Origin: Oscillospiraceae bacterium
Lineage (GTDB): Bacteria; Bacillota; Clostridia; Oscillospirales; Oscillospiraceae
NCBI GenBank assembly: GCA_015067435.1
Contig: SVMM01000003.1
Span: forward strand, 174,845 to 238,844
DNA: 64,000 nucleotides
Direction: 5' to 3'
Below the pieces are notes generated by a model, which saw only the letters and a program-made list of their open reading frames with translations, was not told the DNA's origin and made no database searches. The first letter of the stretch is position 1; the number at the start of each line of letters is the position of its first letter. Both the position numbers and the translations under genes were made by a program. This document shows, in pieces, positions 1 through 8,518 of this stretch.

Positions 1-546
1 TTCGGCGACCGCGGCGTCGAGGGCATGATCCTCGCCGCGCAGTACGCGCGCGAGCACAAGAAGCCGTATCTGGGCCTGTGCCTCGGCATGCAGATCGCAG
101 TCATCGAGTTTGCGCGGCACGTTGCAGGCCTTCCGGACGCCAACTCCGGCGAGTTCGACGAGCTGTGCCGCCACAAGGTGATCGACTTCATGCCCGGGCA
201 GAGCCGGGAGATCGACAAGGGCGGCACGCTGCGGCTCGGCAGCTATCCCTGCGTCGTCGCGCCTGGCACGGTCATGGCGCGCTGCTACGGCGCGGAGCGC
301 ATCACCGAGCGCCACCGCCACCGCTACGAGTTCAACAACGACTACCGCGACGCGCTCACGTCTGCGGGGCTGACGCTCAGCGGCCTGTCGCCGGACGGCA
401 CGCTCGTCGAGACGGTGGAGCTCTCCGGTCTGCCGTTCTATGTGGGCGTGCAGTATCACCCGGAGTTCAAGAGCCGCCCCAACCGCCCGCATCCGCTGTT
501 CGTCGGGCTGATCGAGGCGGCGCTTGCCAAGCCGGAAAAATCCTGA
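1..546 (+). CDS. pyrG: CTP synthase, C-terminal glutamine amidotransferase part (5' end outside window)
   Basis: The reading frame is already open at base 1, so this is the last 181 residues of a longer protein. It reads as the class I glutamine amidotransferase domain of CTP synthase, which hydrolyses glutamine and passes ammonia to the N-terminal synthetase domain to convert UTP to CTP. The nucleophile elbow GLCLGMQ is visible with Cys27 of this fragment, and the His/Glu pair lies in [11 protein letters not shown] near the end, a CTP-synthase-type ending. The internal ATG at 25 is not a start because the homology (GDRGVEGM) runs through it. A strong terminator follows directly, so pyrG ends its transcript here. 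Confidence 0.95.
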   Translation, partial: FGDRGVEGMILAAQYAREHKKPYLGLCLGMQIAVIEFARHVAGLPDANSGEFDELCRHKVIDFMPGQSREIDKGGTLRLGSYPCVVAPGTVMARCYGAERITERHRHRYEFNNDYRDALTSAGLTLSGLSPDGTLVETVELSGLPFYVGVQYHPEFKSRPNRPHPLFVGLIEAALAKPEKS

Positions 547-555
547 AAACACATC

Positions 556-596
556 AGCGCCGCGCAGGCGATGAACCTGCGCGGCGCTCTTTTTTT
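556..596 (+). terminator. Rho-independent terminator after pyrG
   Basis: A 13-bp perfect GC-rich stem (agcgccgcgcagg at 556-568 with 576-588), a 7-base loop and a run of seven T. Confidence 0.9.
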
Positions 597-604
597 GTGA
601 TGGT

Positions 605-2782
605 TCACTCGTCCGCGTGGGATTCCGCGATCCGGCGGATCTCGTCCTCGGCATGGAGGAACGCCTCGACCACCGCGGGGTCGAAGTGCGTGCCGGAGCC
701 CTCGCGAATGGCCTCCGTCGCGCTCTCGACCGAGTGCGGCTCCTTGTAGCTGCGGCGGGAAACCAGCGCGTCGAACACGTCCGCCACCGCCATGATCCGC
801 GCCGAAAGCGGGATCTCCTCGCCGGAGATGCCGTGGGGATAGCCCGTGCCGTTCCATTTCTCATGGTGGTAGGCGGCAAGGTTCTGCGCCTCCTCCAGAT
901 AGCCGGAGTCCTCCGGCACGATGGCGATGGCGCGGCCGATGATCTGGCTGCCGGCGGTGGTGTGGCCCTTCATCTGCGCGAATTCCTCGTCGGTGAGGCG
1001 CGACGGCTTGTTGAGGATGGCGTCGGGCACCTGGATCTTGCCGATGTCGTGCAGCGGCGCGGAGCGGATCACGTCTTTGATGTACTGGTCGGTGAGAATG
1101 TCGGTGTGGACGCCGTCGCGGCGCATCTGCTCCATGATCGCCTTGGTGTATTCGGCGGTCTTGCGGATGTGGTGGCCGGTGTAGCGGTCGCGGCTCTCCA
1201 CGATGTCCGCGAGGACCATGATGAGCCCCTCCTGCAGCTTGCTGATCTCCTCGCTCTTCTCCTGCGAGTCGGAGATGTAGCGCACGGTGTCCTCCGTGGT
1301 CTTTTCCAGCGCCGTGTAGAGGTGCTCGATCTCGTCGCCGGTGCGAATGCCCAGCTCGTGGATGCGGTCGAGGCTGTCCGTGCGCGCCTCCTCGCTGTTG
1401 TAGGCGAAGGCGCCGGCGGCAAGCGCCATGGTGTTGATCGGGAACGTAATGTTGTACTCCGCGAGCCACAGGCTCAGCGCCAGCACCAGCACCAGAAAGC
1501 CGAAGAACAGCGAGATCACCTTGGCGATGAACGAATACTCGTCCGCTTTCAGCTGCGCCATGGAGATATCCGCCGCGGCGTAGCAGCGGCAGATGCCGTC
1601 CTCGTCGTACACCGGCTCGTATGCCATCAGGAGCCAGCCGAAGTTGTCGTTGGAGATGATCGCCTTATCGATGGGCTTGCCCGCGAGGAGCTCGGATTCA
1701 TAGCGCTTGAGCGCTTTTTCCAGCGGGAGGACGTCGCCCGGCTTGTTGCCCGCCACATCCTCGGTGTCCAGGTCGAAGACCACGTGGACGCCGTCCGGCC
1801 GGAACTGGTAGACATAGAGATACATGACGCCGGGGGAACCGGCGCGGATATGCTCCAGCTGCTCCTTCGTCTCCAGGTAGCCCTCCGCCGCCTCGCCATG
1901 CGCGATGAAGTCGTTCACGCGGCTGGGATCGATGACCTCGGCGGCAAGGCTCGCCGCGCCGAAGCCCAACTCCGCCTTGTCCGCCTCCACGGCGCTGCTG
2001 AACAGACGATAGCTGATGGTCGCCGCCGAGACGGAGATCACCACGGTGGCGGCGGCGATCAGAATGAGGATCTTCGAGCGCAGCGACATCGTGCGCGAGT
2101 AGCGGCGCTGCGCCGCCTTCTTCGCCTCGTCGTTCAGCGGCACCTGCTGCCAGCCGAAGGACTGGAAGCTCTCGATCCACTTCTTCGGCATCAGCCGCCA
2201 CAGCGCCACGGCGGCGACGATGGTGACCGCCTTGTCCGCGAGGTCGATCAGCATATTGGCGCTGAACAGTCCCCAGAAGGGCGTCATGCCGTAGCGCGCG
2301 CAGATCGCGTTGCTTAGGTCGGTGGCGATGTCCTCCCCGATCTGGAAGCCGTTCAAAAGCCACGTCAGAACGGAGCCGAGGCCGCCGCCGATGAGCGCGA
2401 GCAGCACGGTGGTCAGCAGGATGCCAGGGATCTTTTGCAGCCAGCCCCTCTTGGCGGCGTAGGCGGCGGTCAGGCCGATCAGCACGCTGAGCGAGCCGTA
2501 ATACGCGGTGAAGGGGTCGGAAACGCTGGCAACGGCGTTCGTGAGGAAGCCCACCGCGACGCCCGGCAGAAAACCGCCCGCCGCAGCGGCGACGATGGTG
2601 CCGATGTTGTCCAGATACAGCGTCAGCCCCAGCGCGCCGACGAGCTTGATCCCCAGAATGTTGATCAGCAGGCATCCCGCGCTGAGCATAAGAACCGAAT
2701 AGATCCCCATTCTGCGCTCCCGCACGCTGTCCGGTCTGGAATGAGGCTCGGCAAAATAGCTGTTGTCAGAATACTGGCGCAT
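605..2782 (-). CDS. HD-GYP c-di-GMP phosphodiesterase with multi-pass membrane sensor
   Basis: A 725-residue membrane signalling protein. Residues about 25-200 form a multi-helix segment (LYLDNIGTIVAAAAGG...GFLTNAV) that resembles ECF-transporter S components. A second membrane pair at about 237-258 and 418-442 flanks an extracytoplasmic sensor region, then a HAMP-like linker leads into the HD-GYP domain (about 520-725). The catalytic signatures are present: the HD pair in LHDIGKI (about 578-579) and HHEKWNGTGYP (about 639-649), so hydrolysis of c-di-GMP is expected. The ATG at 2782 is preferred over the one at 2788 because TTTGGAGGG lies about 7 bases upstream of it but directly abuts the other. 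The gene has its own consensus promoter and is probably monocistronic. Confidence 0.88.
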   Translation of the reverse strand: MRQYSDNSYFAEPHSRPDSVRERRMGIYSVLMLSAGCLLINILGIKLVGALGLTLYLDNIGTIVAAAAGGFLPGVAVGFLTNAVASVSDPFTAYYGSLSVLIGLTAAYAAKRGWLQKIPGILLTTVLLALIGGGLGSVLTWLLNGFQIGEDIATDLSNAICARYGMTPFWGLFSANMLIDLADKAVTIVAAVALWRLMPKKWIESFQSFGWQQVPLNDEAKKAAQRRYSRTMSLRSKILILIAAATVVISVSAATISYRLFSSAVEADKAELGFGAASLAAEVIDPSRVNDFIAHGEAAEGYLETKEQLEHIRAGSPGVMYLYVYQFRPDGVHVVFDLDTEDVAGNKPGDVLPLEKALKRYESELLAGKPIDKAIISNDNFGWLLMAYEPVYDEDGICRCYAAADISMAQLKADEYSFIAKVISLFFGFLVLVLALSLWLAEYNITFPINTMALAAGAFAYNSEEARTDSLDRIHELGIRTGDEIEHLYTALEKTTEDTVRYISDSQEKSEEISKLQEGLIMVLADIVESRDRYTGHHIRKTAEYTKAIMEQMRRDGVHTDILTDQYIKDVIRSAPLHDIGKIQVPDAILNKPSRLTDEEFAQMKGHTTAGSQIIGRAIAIVPEDSGYLEEAQNLAAYHHEKWNGTGYPHGISGEEIPLSARIMAVADVFDALVSRRSYKEPHSVESATEAIREGSGTHFDPAVVEAFLHAEDEIRRIAESHADE

Positions 2783-2818
2783 GGACATCCCTCCAAAGGT
2801 TGCATCAAATCCATACTG

Positions 2819-2847
2819 ATTTTAGTGAAGCGCGGCGGTCTTGTCAA
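2819..2847 (-). promoter_or_regulatory. Sigma-A-type promoter for the HD-GYP gene
   Basis: On the minus strand, TTGACA (2842-2847), a 17-base spacer, then TAAAAT (2819-2824). It lies about 35 bases upstream of the start codon. Confidence 0.8.
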
Positions 2848-2874
2848 TGCTTTTCCCCGCCGCGCCGCCATGTT

Positions 2875-2912
2875 TTTTCAAAACGGACGCCGCCCTCCGC
2901 GGGGAGGGCGGC
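2875..2912 (-). terminator. Terminator of the SLH / MGLFFQNE operon
   Basis: Read on the minus strand, a 10-bp GC stem (2903-2912 with 2889-2898) with a four-base loop, then GTCCGTTTTG. The T tract is imperfect. Confidence 0.65.
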
Positions 2913-2921
2913 ATTCGTTTC

Positions 2922-4214
2922 TCATTCGAACGCGTCAAGCTGGAAGCGGTTGAACAGCACGCGCCCCTTGCGGAGGTATTCCGCCGTCATCACGTCGAAT
3001 TTGACGTTGTAGAAGCCGGGGATCGGGTTCATCCGCAAATCGTTCGAGCCGAACACAAGCTCAAGAATATAGCCGTACGCGTCGTCGTATTCGTAATCAT
3101 CCCGTACCTTGATCCGCGCGTCCTTGAACGGGGACGGCCGGTATCCGTCGACGATGATATCGTATACCTTTTTTCCAATCAGCTTTTTCACCTCCGACGT
3201 CACGGTGCAGTTGCACCAGACCGTGATTTTCTCGCCGACCGGCAACGGGTTTTTGCTGTTGACGGCAACGCGGAAGATCAGCTCGGTGGGCTCGACGTCG
3301 ACCTCGTAATACTCCATCCGCATGTCGCGGATGCGCGGGTCGCTGCCCAGCGAGATGTAACGCTCAATATCGGAAACGTTGTCGAAATAATCACGTGTAT
3401 CGGGGTTTTTCGGCGTTTTCGCGCCCGTCGGTACGGATGCCGGCGCGGGCGCGGGTTCCGGTTCCGGTTTCGGCATTGGCTCGGGTTCCGGCGTCAGTTC
3501 GGGCTCGGGTGCAGACGCAGGCGCGGGCTCGGGTTCCGGTTCCGCCATGCTGTATCCGGACGGGATGTACGCGTCCTCGTTCTCGTCGTTTGTCTCCTCG
3601 AAGAAGGGATAGGCCTCCATCCGCGCGTCTCTGGACAGCTTCGCGCCGCCGATGTCCAGCCCAACGATGTAGGTGCCGTCCTTGATCCACGTCAGCTCGT
3701 CCAGCGGGACGCTCATCGCCGCGTCAAAGCGCCAGACGCCATCCTCAAATTCCATCCCGTGGTGTTGGTTGACCGTCATCGGCACCAGACGGATGCTGGT
3801 ATCGACCTCCCGGTAGTCCTCAAGGCCGTAGCCGCTCCCGACGCCGAACTTCCTTCTTCTTTCCCAGTACTCGTCCTGCGAAACGTCGTCGTGCAGGAAG
3901 CGGAGCAGGGTCAGTTGCACCAGCACATCTTCGAACTTCTCCGGCGGTCTCCTGCGGTCTGAGCACTTGAGATACACGCGCATGAAATGTCCCTCGCCGT
4001 CGGGGCGCACCTGACGATCCATCGTCGCGTCCCGCACCTCAAGGCCCTCGACGTCCGGGTTTGCGCCGAGGGTTTGGACAAACTGGCTGTAGGGAACGAA
4101 GATGCTCGACGGCTCCCACGGGTCTTTCGCGCTCTGCGGCGCGGGCGCGGGAGCAGGCTGCGGCGTGGGTTTCGGCGGCGGATTCCCCGTTTCGTTCTGA
4201 AAGAATAAGCCCAT
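2922..4214 (-). CDS. MGLFFQNE-leader protein with two beta-rich regions joined by a Pro/Glu linker
   Basis: I do not recognise a family for this 430-residue protein. It opens with MGLFFQNE, then a Pro/Ala linker to about residue 30, a folded beta-rich region (about 33-215), a PEPEP-type linker (about 224-268) and a second beta-rich region (about 275-430). There is no signal peptide or membrane helix, so it is probably cytoplasmic or associates through its leader. The start is firm: AAGGGAGGAG precedes it by 7 bases. It sits 21 bases downstream of a second gene with the same leader, and both follow a YbjQ-like gene and an SLH surface protein in one transcription direction. The shared leader suggests a common binding partner; that is inference. 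Confidence 0.75.
   Translation of the reverse strand: MGLFFQNETGNPPPKPTPQPAPAPAPQSAKDPWEPSSIFVPYSQFVQTLGANPDVEGLEVRDATMDRQVRPDGEGHFMRVYLKCSDRRRPPEKFEDVLVQLTLLRFLHDDVSQDEYWERRRKFGVGSGYGLEDYREVDTSIRLVPMTVNQHHGMEFEDGVWRFDAAMSVPLDELTWIKDGTYIVGLDIGGAKLSRDARMEAYPFFEETNDENEDAYIPSGYSMAEPEPEPAPASAPEPELTPEPEPMPKPEPEPAPAPASVPTGAKTPKNPDTRDYFDNVSDIERYISLGSDPRIRDMRMEYYEVDVEPTELIFRVAVNSKNPLPVGEKITVWCNCTVTSEVKKLIGKKVYDIIVDGYRPSPFKDARIKVRDDYEYDDAYGYILELVFGSNDLRMNPIPGFYNVKFDVMTAEYLRKGRVLFNRFQLDAFE
3411..3545 (-). repeat. Pro/Glu-Pro/Ala low-complexity linker coding repeat
   Basis: Encodes a PEPEPAPAS-type linker (residues about 224-268) joining the two beta-rich regions of the 430-residue protein. The underlying DNA is an imperfect tandem of short GC-rich units (ggttccggttc, ggcgcgggc). 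It has no palindromic repeats or unique spacers. Confidence 0.8.
4191..4214 (-). repeat. Copy 1 of 24-bp leader-coding repeat (MGLFFQNE)
   Basis: Identical to bases 4779-4802 except for one synonymous change. It encodes MGLFFQNE at the start of the 430-residue protein. Confidence 0.85.
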
Positions 4215-4235
4215 ACCATCTCCTCCCTTGCGGCG

Positions 4236-4802
4236 TCAGACCTTGAACTCGTCAACGCAGGCGAACGGCGCCTTGAGCGCGTCGCCGGTGATTGAGACGC
4301 TCAGGCGGTGCGTGCCGCGCTTGATGTTCCCGTTGATCCCGTCGGAGGCGCCGGAATACTCCAGACTGAACTCGATCTCGTACGTCCCGTCCTCCAGACG
4401 CTTGGCCTTGGGCTTTCCGCTGCCGTCCGATCTGTGGACCACGGAGAGCTTGCGCGGCTTGGGCCCGTTCGTGCGCAGGACGGTCGACTCATTGTTGAAC
4501 AGGCCGATGTGCGTGATCTCGACGTCGCAGTCCAGCGTGATGTGGGCGGGCGGCAGCACGTCGGCAAGCAGGATCAGATGGAAGAAGACCCCGTTCTGGA
4601 TCACCCCGTCGACCCACAGCTTTTTGATGGCAAGCGAGCCCTCCGACACCTGCGGCTTCGCCGCCTGCGGCGCGGCCTGCTGCGTCGCGGGCGCGCTTGC
4701 GCTCTTCGGCGCGGTCTGCGGCGCATTCGCGCCCGGGGCGGTTGGTTTCGGCGTACTCTGCGGCGCGGGAGACGCGGGTTCGTTTTGAAAGAATAAGCCC
4801 AT
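4236..4802 (-). CDS. MGLFFQNE-leader protein with a single beta-rich domain
   Basis: A 188-residue protein of unknown family. It begins MGLFFQNEP, followed by a Pro/Ala/Gln/Thr-rich linker to about residue 50 and one compact beta-rich domain (about 52-188). The frame is open further upstream to 4955, but the start at 4802 is chosen because GGGGGAGGAA sits just upstream and because the leader matches the neighbouring gene. It lies 17 bases after the YbjQ-like gene and 21 bases before the 430-residue gene, so the genes are surely co-transcribed. There is no signal peptide and no enzyme motif. Outside the leader and linker the two MGLFFQNE proteins do not look alike. Confidence 0.75.
   Translation of the reverse strand: MGLFFQNEPASPAPQSTPKPTAPGANAPQTAPKSASAPATQQAAPQAAKPQVSEGSLAIKKLWVDGVIQNGVFFHLILLADVLPPAHITLDCDVEITHIGLFNNESTVLRTNGPKPRKLSVVHRSDGSGKPKAKRLEDGTYEIEFSLEYSGASDGINGNIKRGTHRLSVSITGDALKAPFACVDEFKV
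4779..4802 (-). repeat. Copy 2 of 24-bp leader-coding repeat (MGLFFQNE)
   Basis: Matches 4191-4214 at 23 of 24 bases. It marks a shared N-terminal module of two otherwise different genes. Confidence 0.85.
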
Positions 4803-4819
4803 GTCGTTTCCTCCCCCTT

Positions 4820-5107
4820 TTATTCCACCACCACGGCGGTGCCCATCAGGACGTAGTAGCCCTTTTTCGACCATCCGCCGCAGATATTGGTCAATCCCGT
4901 CGTCTGCGTCAGCCCGATCGCGCCGTTGTAGCCAATTTCCTGCAGAGAGCGGCAAAGGGAGTTCGCCGCCTTTTCTATGGCGGAAGTAACCACAGCCTCG
5001 CTGTTCACATTTATGTTATCGGTAATTTAATCGCCCACGCCCCAGACAGGGCCGATCGTCCGGGTGATCCTGCGCCCCACGATGCTGTCCGTTGTGGAAA
5101 GATACAT
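4820..5107 (-). pseudogene. YbjQ/UPF0145-like (DUF74) small protein, interrupted by an in-frame TAA
   Basis: From ATG at 5107 the frame reads MYLSTTDSIVGRRITRTIG and so on, reaches TAA at codon 27 (5029-5027), then continues without frameshift as ITDNINVNSEAVV... to GYYVLMGTAVVVE. The STTDSIVGRRI opening, the alternating helix with EIGYNGAIGLTQ and the GTAVVVE ending match the YbjQ heavy-metal-binding-fold family. Both halves therefore look like one gene of about 95 codons with a nonsense codon. The downstream part could only restart at GTG 5008, which has no ribosome site. The gene sits 15 bases after the SLH gene and 17 before the next. It may be a recent nonsense mutation, a read-through site or a sequencing error. 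Confidence 0.7.
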
Positions 5108-5122
5108 GATTTTACCCCTTCC

Positions 5123-8100
5123 TCACTTTTTCTCGCGCACGAGGTAATAGTAGCCCGCCGGATCGTCGTACTGGAGATACATGTCGTCGATCCAGTCCGA
5201 CTCGATGATCGTCAGGCCGTTGCCGAAATTCTGAAAAGTCAGGCCGTTGTAGCTGTCCGCGGCGTCGCGGTCGGAATAGTTCGACGCCCACGCGTAGGCT
5301 GTGCCAAGCAGAAAATCCTGTGCCTCGTAGCTGCTCTGCCGCGCGCCGCCCGCCATCACGTAGAGCTGGTAGGAGAAGCCGTCGTCGCTGTCGCTGCTTT
5401 CGATGTAGAGCACGGCGCGCCCGTCGTCGCGGACATACTTGCCGGAGGTAAAGTATCTGCGCCCGTAGCCCTCGCCCTCGGCGGTCCAGCTCCAGTCCTT
5501 CGGCGTAAAGCCGGTGACGTCGTTGTCGTCGGCGGTCAACAGGCCGCTGCCCTGCGGCGGCGTGGTCGGCGTCGTCGGTGTCGTCGGGGTCGTCGGTGTG
5601 GTTGGAGTGGTCGGGGTTGTCGGCGTCGTCGACTGGATGACGCCGCCGCTGTAGCCGCTCTTCTCACCGACGACGCTCTCGAACATGCGCAGCATCGTGG
5701 CGACCGCCTGCTCCGTCGTGAACGTGCCCGCCGGCATGAAGTTGTTGTTCTGATCGCCGCCCATGACGCGCGCGCCGCTGTACGGCGAGGTCACGGAGCT
5801 TATTTTGTTGATGTAGACCTGCGCCCAGTTGTTCGGCGCGTCGTTGAAGTGCTTCGCGCCGGACTCGCTTGTCAGCTTGCCGAGCAGCTCCGCCATCGTG
5901 ACGAGCATCTTCGCCGCCTGCTCGCGCGTGATCGTGTTCTCCGGGCGGAACGAACCGTCCTCAAAACCGTTCACGATGCCCGTGCCGTAGGCAAAGGCAA
6001 CCGCGGGGTCGCTGTACTGGCTGTCAAACGCGTTTCCGGGCTTTCTGGCATACTGCGCCATTTCCTCGTCGGTCATGCCCGTCGACGCCTTGACGGTGTT
6101 GTAGACAAGCTGGGCGAACTCGCGGCGCGTGATGTTGCCCGTCAGCTTGCCCATCAGCGCGTCGGGGATGATGTTCATGTTGTCCGCGAGCGCCAGCTCT
6201 TCCTCCGCCCACGAGCTGTAGCGTGCGCCGGAGCGTCTGCGGTGGAAGGTTTCGGCCGTGTCGCCGCTGTTGCGGCGGCTGCTGACGATCTGCGCGGAGT
6301 TGCCGTCCGCTTTCTGCGTGGCATTGTTCGCGATCTGCCGCGTGTCGGCGGTCGGCTGCTGGGGCGTCGCGGTCTGCGCCGTGCCGCCGTCGGCGGTCGC
6401 GGTGCCCTTTGCGATCTCCTGCCCGTCGGAGGAGAGCGTGGTGCTGTTGCCGCTTGACGTGATATCCACGCCCTTCGAGGTATCGACGTTCTCGAAGCCC
6501 ACGCTGTCGGTCGTACCGGAGACGGTGATATCCGACGTGCCGCTGTCGGTCGTGACCTTCGCGCCGTCCGCGGCCGGGGTGATTGTGATCTCGCCCGCGC
6601 CCGTTTCGACCGTCGTGCCAAAGAGGTCGCCCTTCATCTTGTTCGAGGCGACGGCGAGCGTGCCCTCGGTGCCGTCGGTCCTTGCGGTGACGGAACCGTC
6701 GGGATTCATCGTCATTTCGTTCGCGCCGTCGGTGATGAGCGCGGTGGTGCCGGCGGTCTCCGCGCTGGCGTAGGTGCCGCCGATACGGCGCACGCGGATA
6801 CTCTCGCCGCCCTGCACCGTGACATAGATCACGGTCTCGTCGCTGCCGACCGTCTTCTCCGCCACAACGGGAAGGCTGCCCGCTACCGTGTCGCCCGTGA
6901 CGGTCGAGCTTTTGTCGCCGACGATGACCTCCGCGCCGCCGTCCGTGGTGACGACCACCTTCGTCGCGGGAACGGCGGGATAGCTCAGCGCGGCGTTGTA
7001 ACTATCCGCCGCCTTTTCGGTCGGCTTGACGAAGATGCTGGCGGAATAGCGTGCAAACGAGGCGTCCCCGTCCGGAGTAATGTAGAGATACTGCGTCACT
7101 TCGGGATCGTTCGGGTCATAGACGCTCACCTTATAGTCGTGTCCCGTATCCTCCACCTTGAAGGCGAGCACCGCGTGGTTGTATCTGACCTTTTCCGTCC
7201 CCTCCTCCCTCGTATATCTGAAGCCGACCACGACGGGGCTTTTCGGGTCGTTTTGCAGACGCTCGACCAGCTCGAGAGCGCTGGTTCTGCTCGGGGGATT
7301 GCCACCGCTCAGGTTGGCGTTCCGAATGCGCGTGAAATTGCTGTTGACCTGATAGAACGCGATGTAATGCGCGAGCGTCTGATTGTCCGCGGGCTTAGCG
7401 AGGCTGTACGCGTCCGCCGCCCCGCCGACCTGATTCAGGCCGATCTTCTCCTCAAAGAGCAGGCCGCTCATGATGGACATGCCGCGGCAGTCTCCCCCCC
7501 ATTCTTCGCTCAGCATGAGGTTGATTGCAGCGATCTGGTTGGCGTCGCGCCCGCTTATCAGCGCGTCGTACGACGCCTCGTCGAGCAGGAAGCCGTCCGT
7601 GCCGTCCGCGAATTCCGCGCCGCGGAAGATCTTCGGGCGCTGGGGGCGCGGACCCGTCTCGAAGAAGAACTCATACTCGTTGTCAAAGGAGAAATTGTCG
7701 CGCCCCATGGTGTATTCCTTCTCCTGCGGCTGCGCGGGCACGCCGTCGACAGCCTTAAAGGTAAACCCACAGGGGAGGTACATGGGAATGCCGCCGGTTT
7801 CGCTTGCGTATCCGTGCATCCTCGTCGTATATCCCTTGCTGCTGTCGCTGTACTGCGCGATCCAGAGCTCATAGGGATGGACAAAGACGCCGGTGTTCGT
7901 CATGTCGAAGATGACGGACTCCGCCCCGGAGCCGTTGACAAGACCCCATTTGACGCCGCCTTTCAGATAGCTGTCATAGGCGACCTCTTTGGGAAGACTG
8001 GGATCGCCGTACGGAACGTCCACGTACGCTATGTCATAGGTCACGCGGCCGGACATATTGTTTACGATTGCCTGAAACTGCGGTGATTTCATGTCCTCCT

Positions 8101-8341
8101 CCGAGGCGTACCGGTCAAATTGCGGCGTCTCCAGACGCTTGAAATCAAGCGTCGCCTTTCCGGTCGTGAGATTCAGGGTGAGGTCCAGCCGGCAAAGGTG
8201 GGTCTTGATCGTTAACTGATAGCCCAATCTGACCTCTGCGCTCAGATAGATCACGTCGTCCGCCGCCCGCGCGCGCGGGGGCAGAAAGCCAAATGCCATC
8301 ACAAGGCAAAGGAACAGCGCGAGAAAACGTGTCTTTTTCAT
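5123..8341 (-). CDS. Secreted SLH-domain surface protein with a papain-like region
   Basis: A 1072-residue exported protein. A signal peptide (MKKTRFLALF... ending PRARAADD, about 1-28) is followed by a region of about 30-440 that holds a possible papain-fold triad: Cys285 in GGDCRGMS, His389 in YNHAV and Asp409 in VYDPND. Residues about 450-690 are Thr/Ser/Gly-rich and repetitive. Three SLH-like modules follow (about 713-760, 778-820, 832-892; one contains GFEDGSFRPENTITREQAA), then a Thr-Pro-Thr repeat (905-928) and a C-terminal domain of about 140 residues. SLH modules normally hold proteins to secondary cell-wall polymers. It leads an operon with the YbjQ-like and MGLFFQNE genes and has its own promoter. 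Peptidase activity is inference. Confidence 0.85.
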   Translation of the reverse strand: MKKTRFLALFLCLVMAFGFLPPRARAADDVIYLSAEVRLGYQLTIKTHLCRLDLTLNLTTGKATLDFKRLETPQFDRYASEEDMKSPQFQAIVNNMSGRVTYDIAYVDVPYGDPSLPKEVAYDSYLKGGVKWGLVNGSGAESVIFDMTNTGVFVHPYELWIAQYSDSSKGYTTRMHGYASETGGIPMYLPCGFTFKAVDGVPAQPQEKEYTMGRDNFSFDNEYEFFFETGPRPQRPKIFRGAEFADGTDGFLLDEASYDALISGRDANQIAAINLMLSEEWGGDCRGMSIMSGLLFEEKIGLNQVGGAADAYSLAKPADNQTLAHYIAFYQVNSNFTRIRNANLSGGNPPSRTSALELVERLQNDPKSPVVVGFRYTREEGTEKVRYNHAVLAFKVEDTGHDYKVSVYDPNDPEVTQYLYITPDGDASFARYSASIFVKPTEKAADSYNAALSYPAVPATKVVVTTDGGAEVIVGDKSSTVTGDTVAGSLPVVAEKTVGSDETVIYVTVQGGESIRVRRIGGTYASAETAGTTALITDGANEMTMNPDGSVTARTDGTEGTLAVASNKMKGDLFGTTVETGAGEITITPAADGAKVTTDSGTSDITVSGTTDSVGFENVDTSKGVDITSSGNSTTLSSDGQEIAKGTATADGGTAQTATPQQPTADTRQIANNATQKADGNSAQIVSSRRNSGDTAETFHRRRSGARYSSWAEEELALADNMNIIPDALMGKLTGNITRREFAQLVYNTVKASTGMTDEEMAQYARKPGNAFDSQYSDPAVAFAYGTGIVNGFEDGSFRPENTITREQAAKMLVTMAELLGKLTSESGAKHFNDAPNNWAQVYINKISSVTSPYSGARVMGGDQNNNFMPAGTFTTEQAVATMLRMFESVVGEKSGYSGGVIQSTTPTTPTTPTTPTTPTTPTTPTTPPQGSGLLTADDNDVTGFTPKDWSWTAEGEGYGRRYFTSGKYVRDDGRAVLYIESSDSDDGFSYQLYVMAGGARQSSYEAQDFLLGTAYAWASNYSDRDAADSYNGLTFQNFGNGLTIIESDWIDDMYLQYDDPAGYYYLVREKK
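5557..5632 (-). repeat. Thr-Pro-Thr tandem repeat coding region
   Basis: About eight 9-base units (variants of gtcgtcggc on the plus strand) encode TPT repeats. They form an extended wall-spanning linker between the SLH modules and the C-terminal domain. Confidence 0.85.
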
Positions 8342-8386
8342 GATGCGGTCTCCCTTCAGCGGTAAGAATCGGGCGATGATAGAATC

Positions 8387-8414
8387 ATTATAGCCGAAAA
8401 AATATATTTGTATA
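8387..8414 (-). promoter_or_regulatory. Promoter of the SLH operon
   Basis: On the minus strand, TATACA (8409-8414), a 16-base spacer, then a perfect TATAAT (8387-8392), in an AT-rich island between divergent genes. Confidence 0.7.
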
Positions 8415-8447
8415 GATTCCGGAGCACATAATTATTTTTCTCTCCCG

Positions 8448-8477
8448 TTGCCATATCGCGCTCCGGTTTGCTACTAT
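8448..8477 (+). promoter_or_regulatory. Promoter of the ECF sigma operon
   Basis: TTGCCA (8448-8453), an 18-base spacer, then TACTAT (8472-8477), about 41 bases before the ATG. Confidence 0.6.
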
Positions 8478-8518
8478 AGGGGTGAAGGGAACCTTTCGAT
8501 TCACAGCGGAGGAACGGC

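Noticed and set aside
3400..3560. Possible CRISPR-like short repeats
   Set aside because: These are low-complexity codons for a PEPEP linker inside a long reading frame; no unique spacers.
5557..5640. Possible CRISPR or minisatellite at the TPT repeat
   Set aside because: Nine-base units encode Thr-Pro-Thr in frame within the SLH protein; no spacers.
4697..6457. Plus-strand frame of 586 codons opposite the SLH protein
   Set aside because: Antisense shadow with Arg/Val/Ala bias; the SLH frame shows clear domains.
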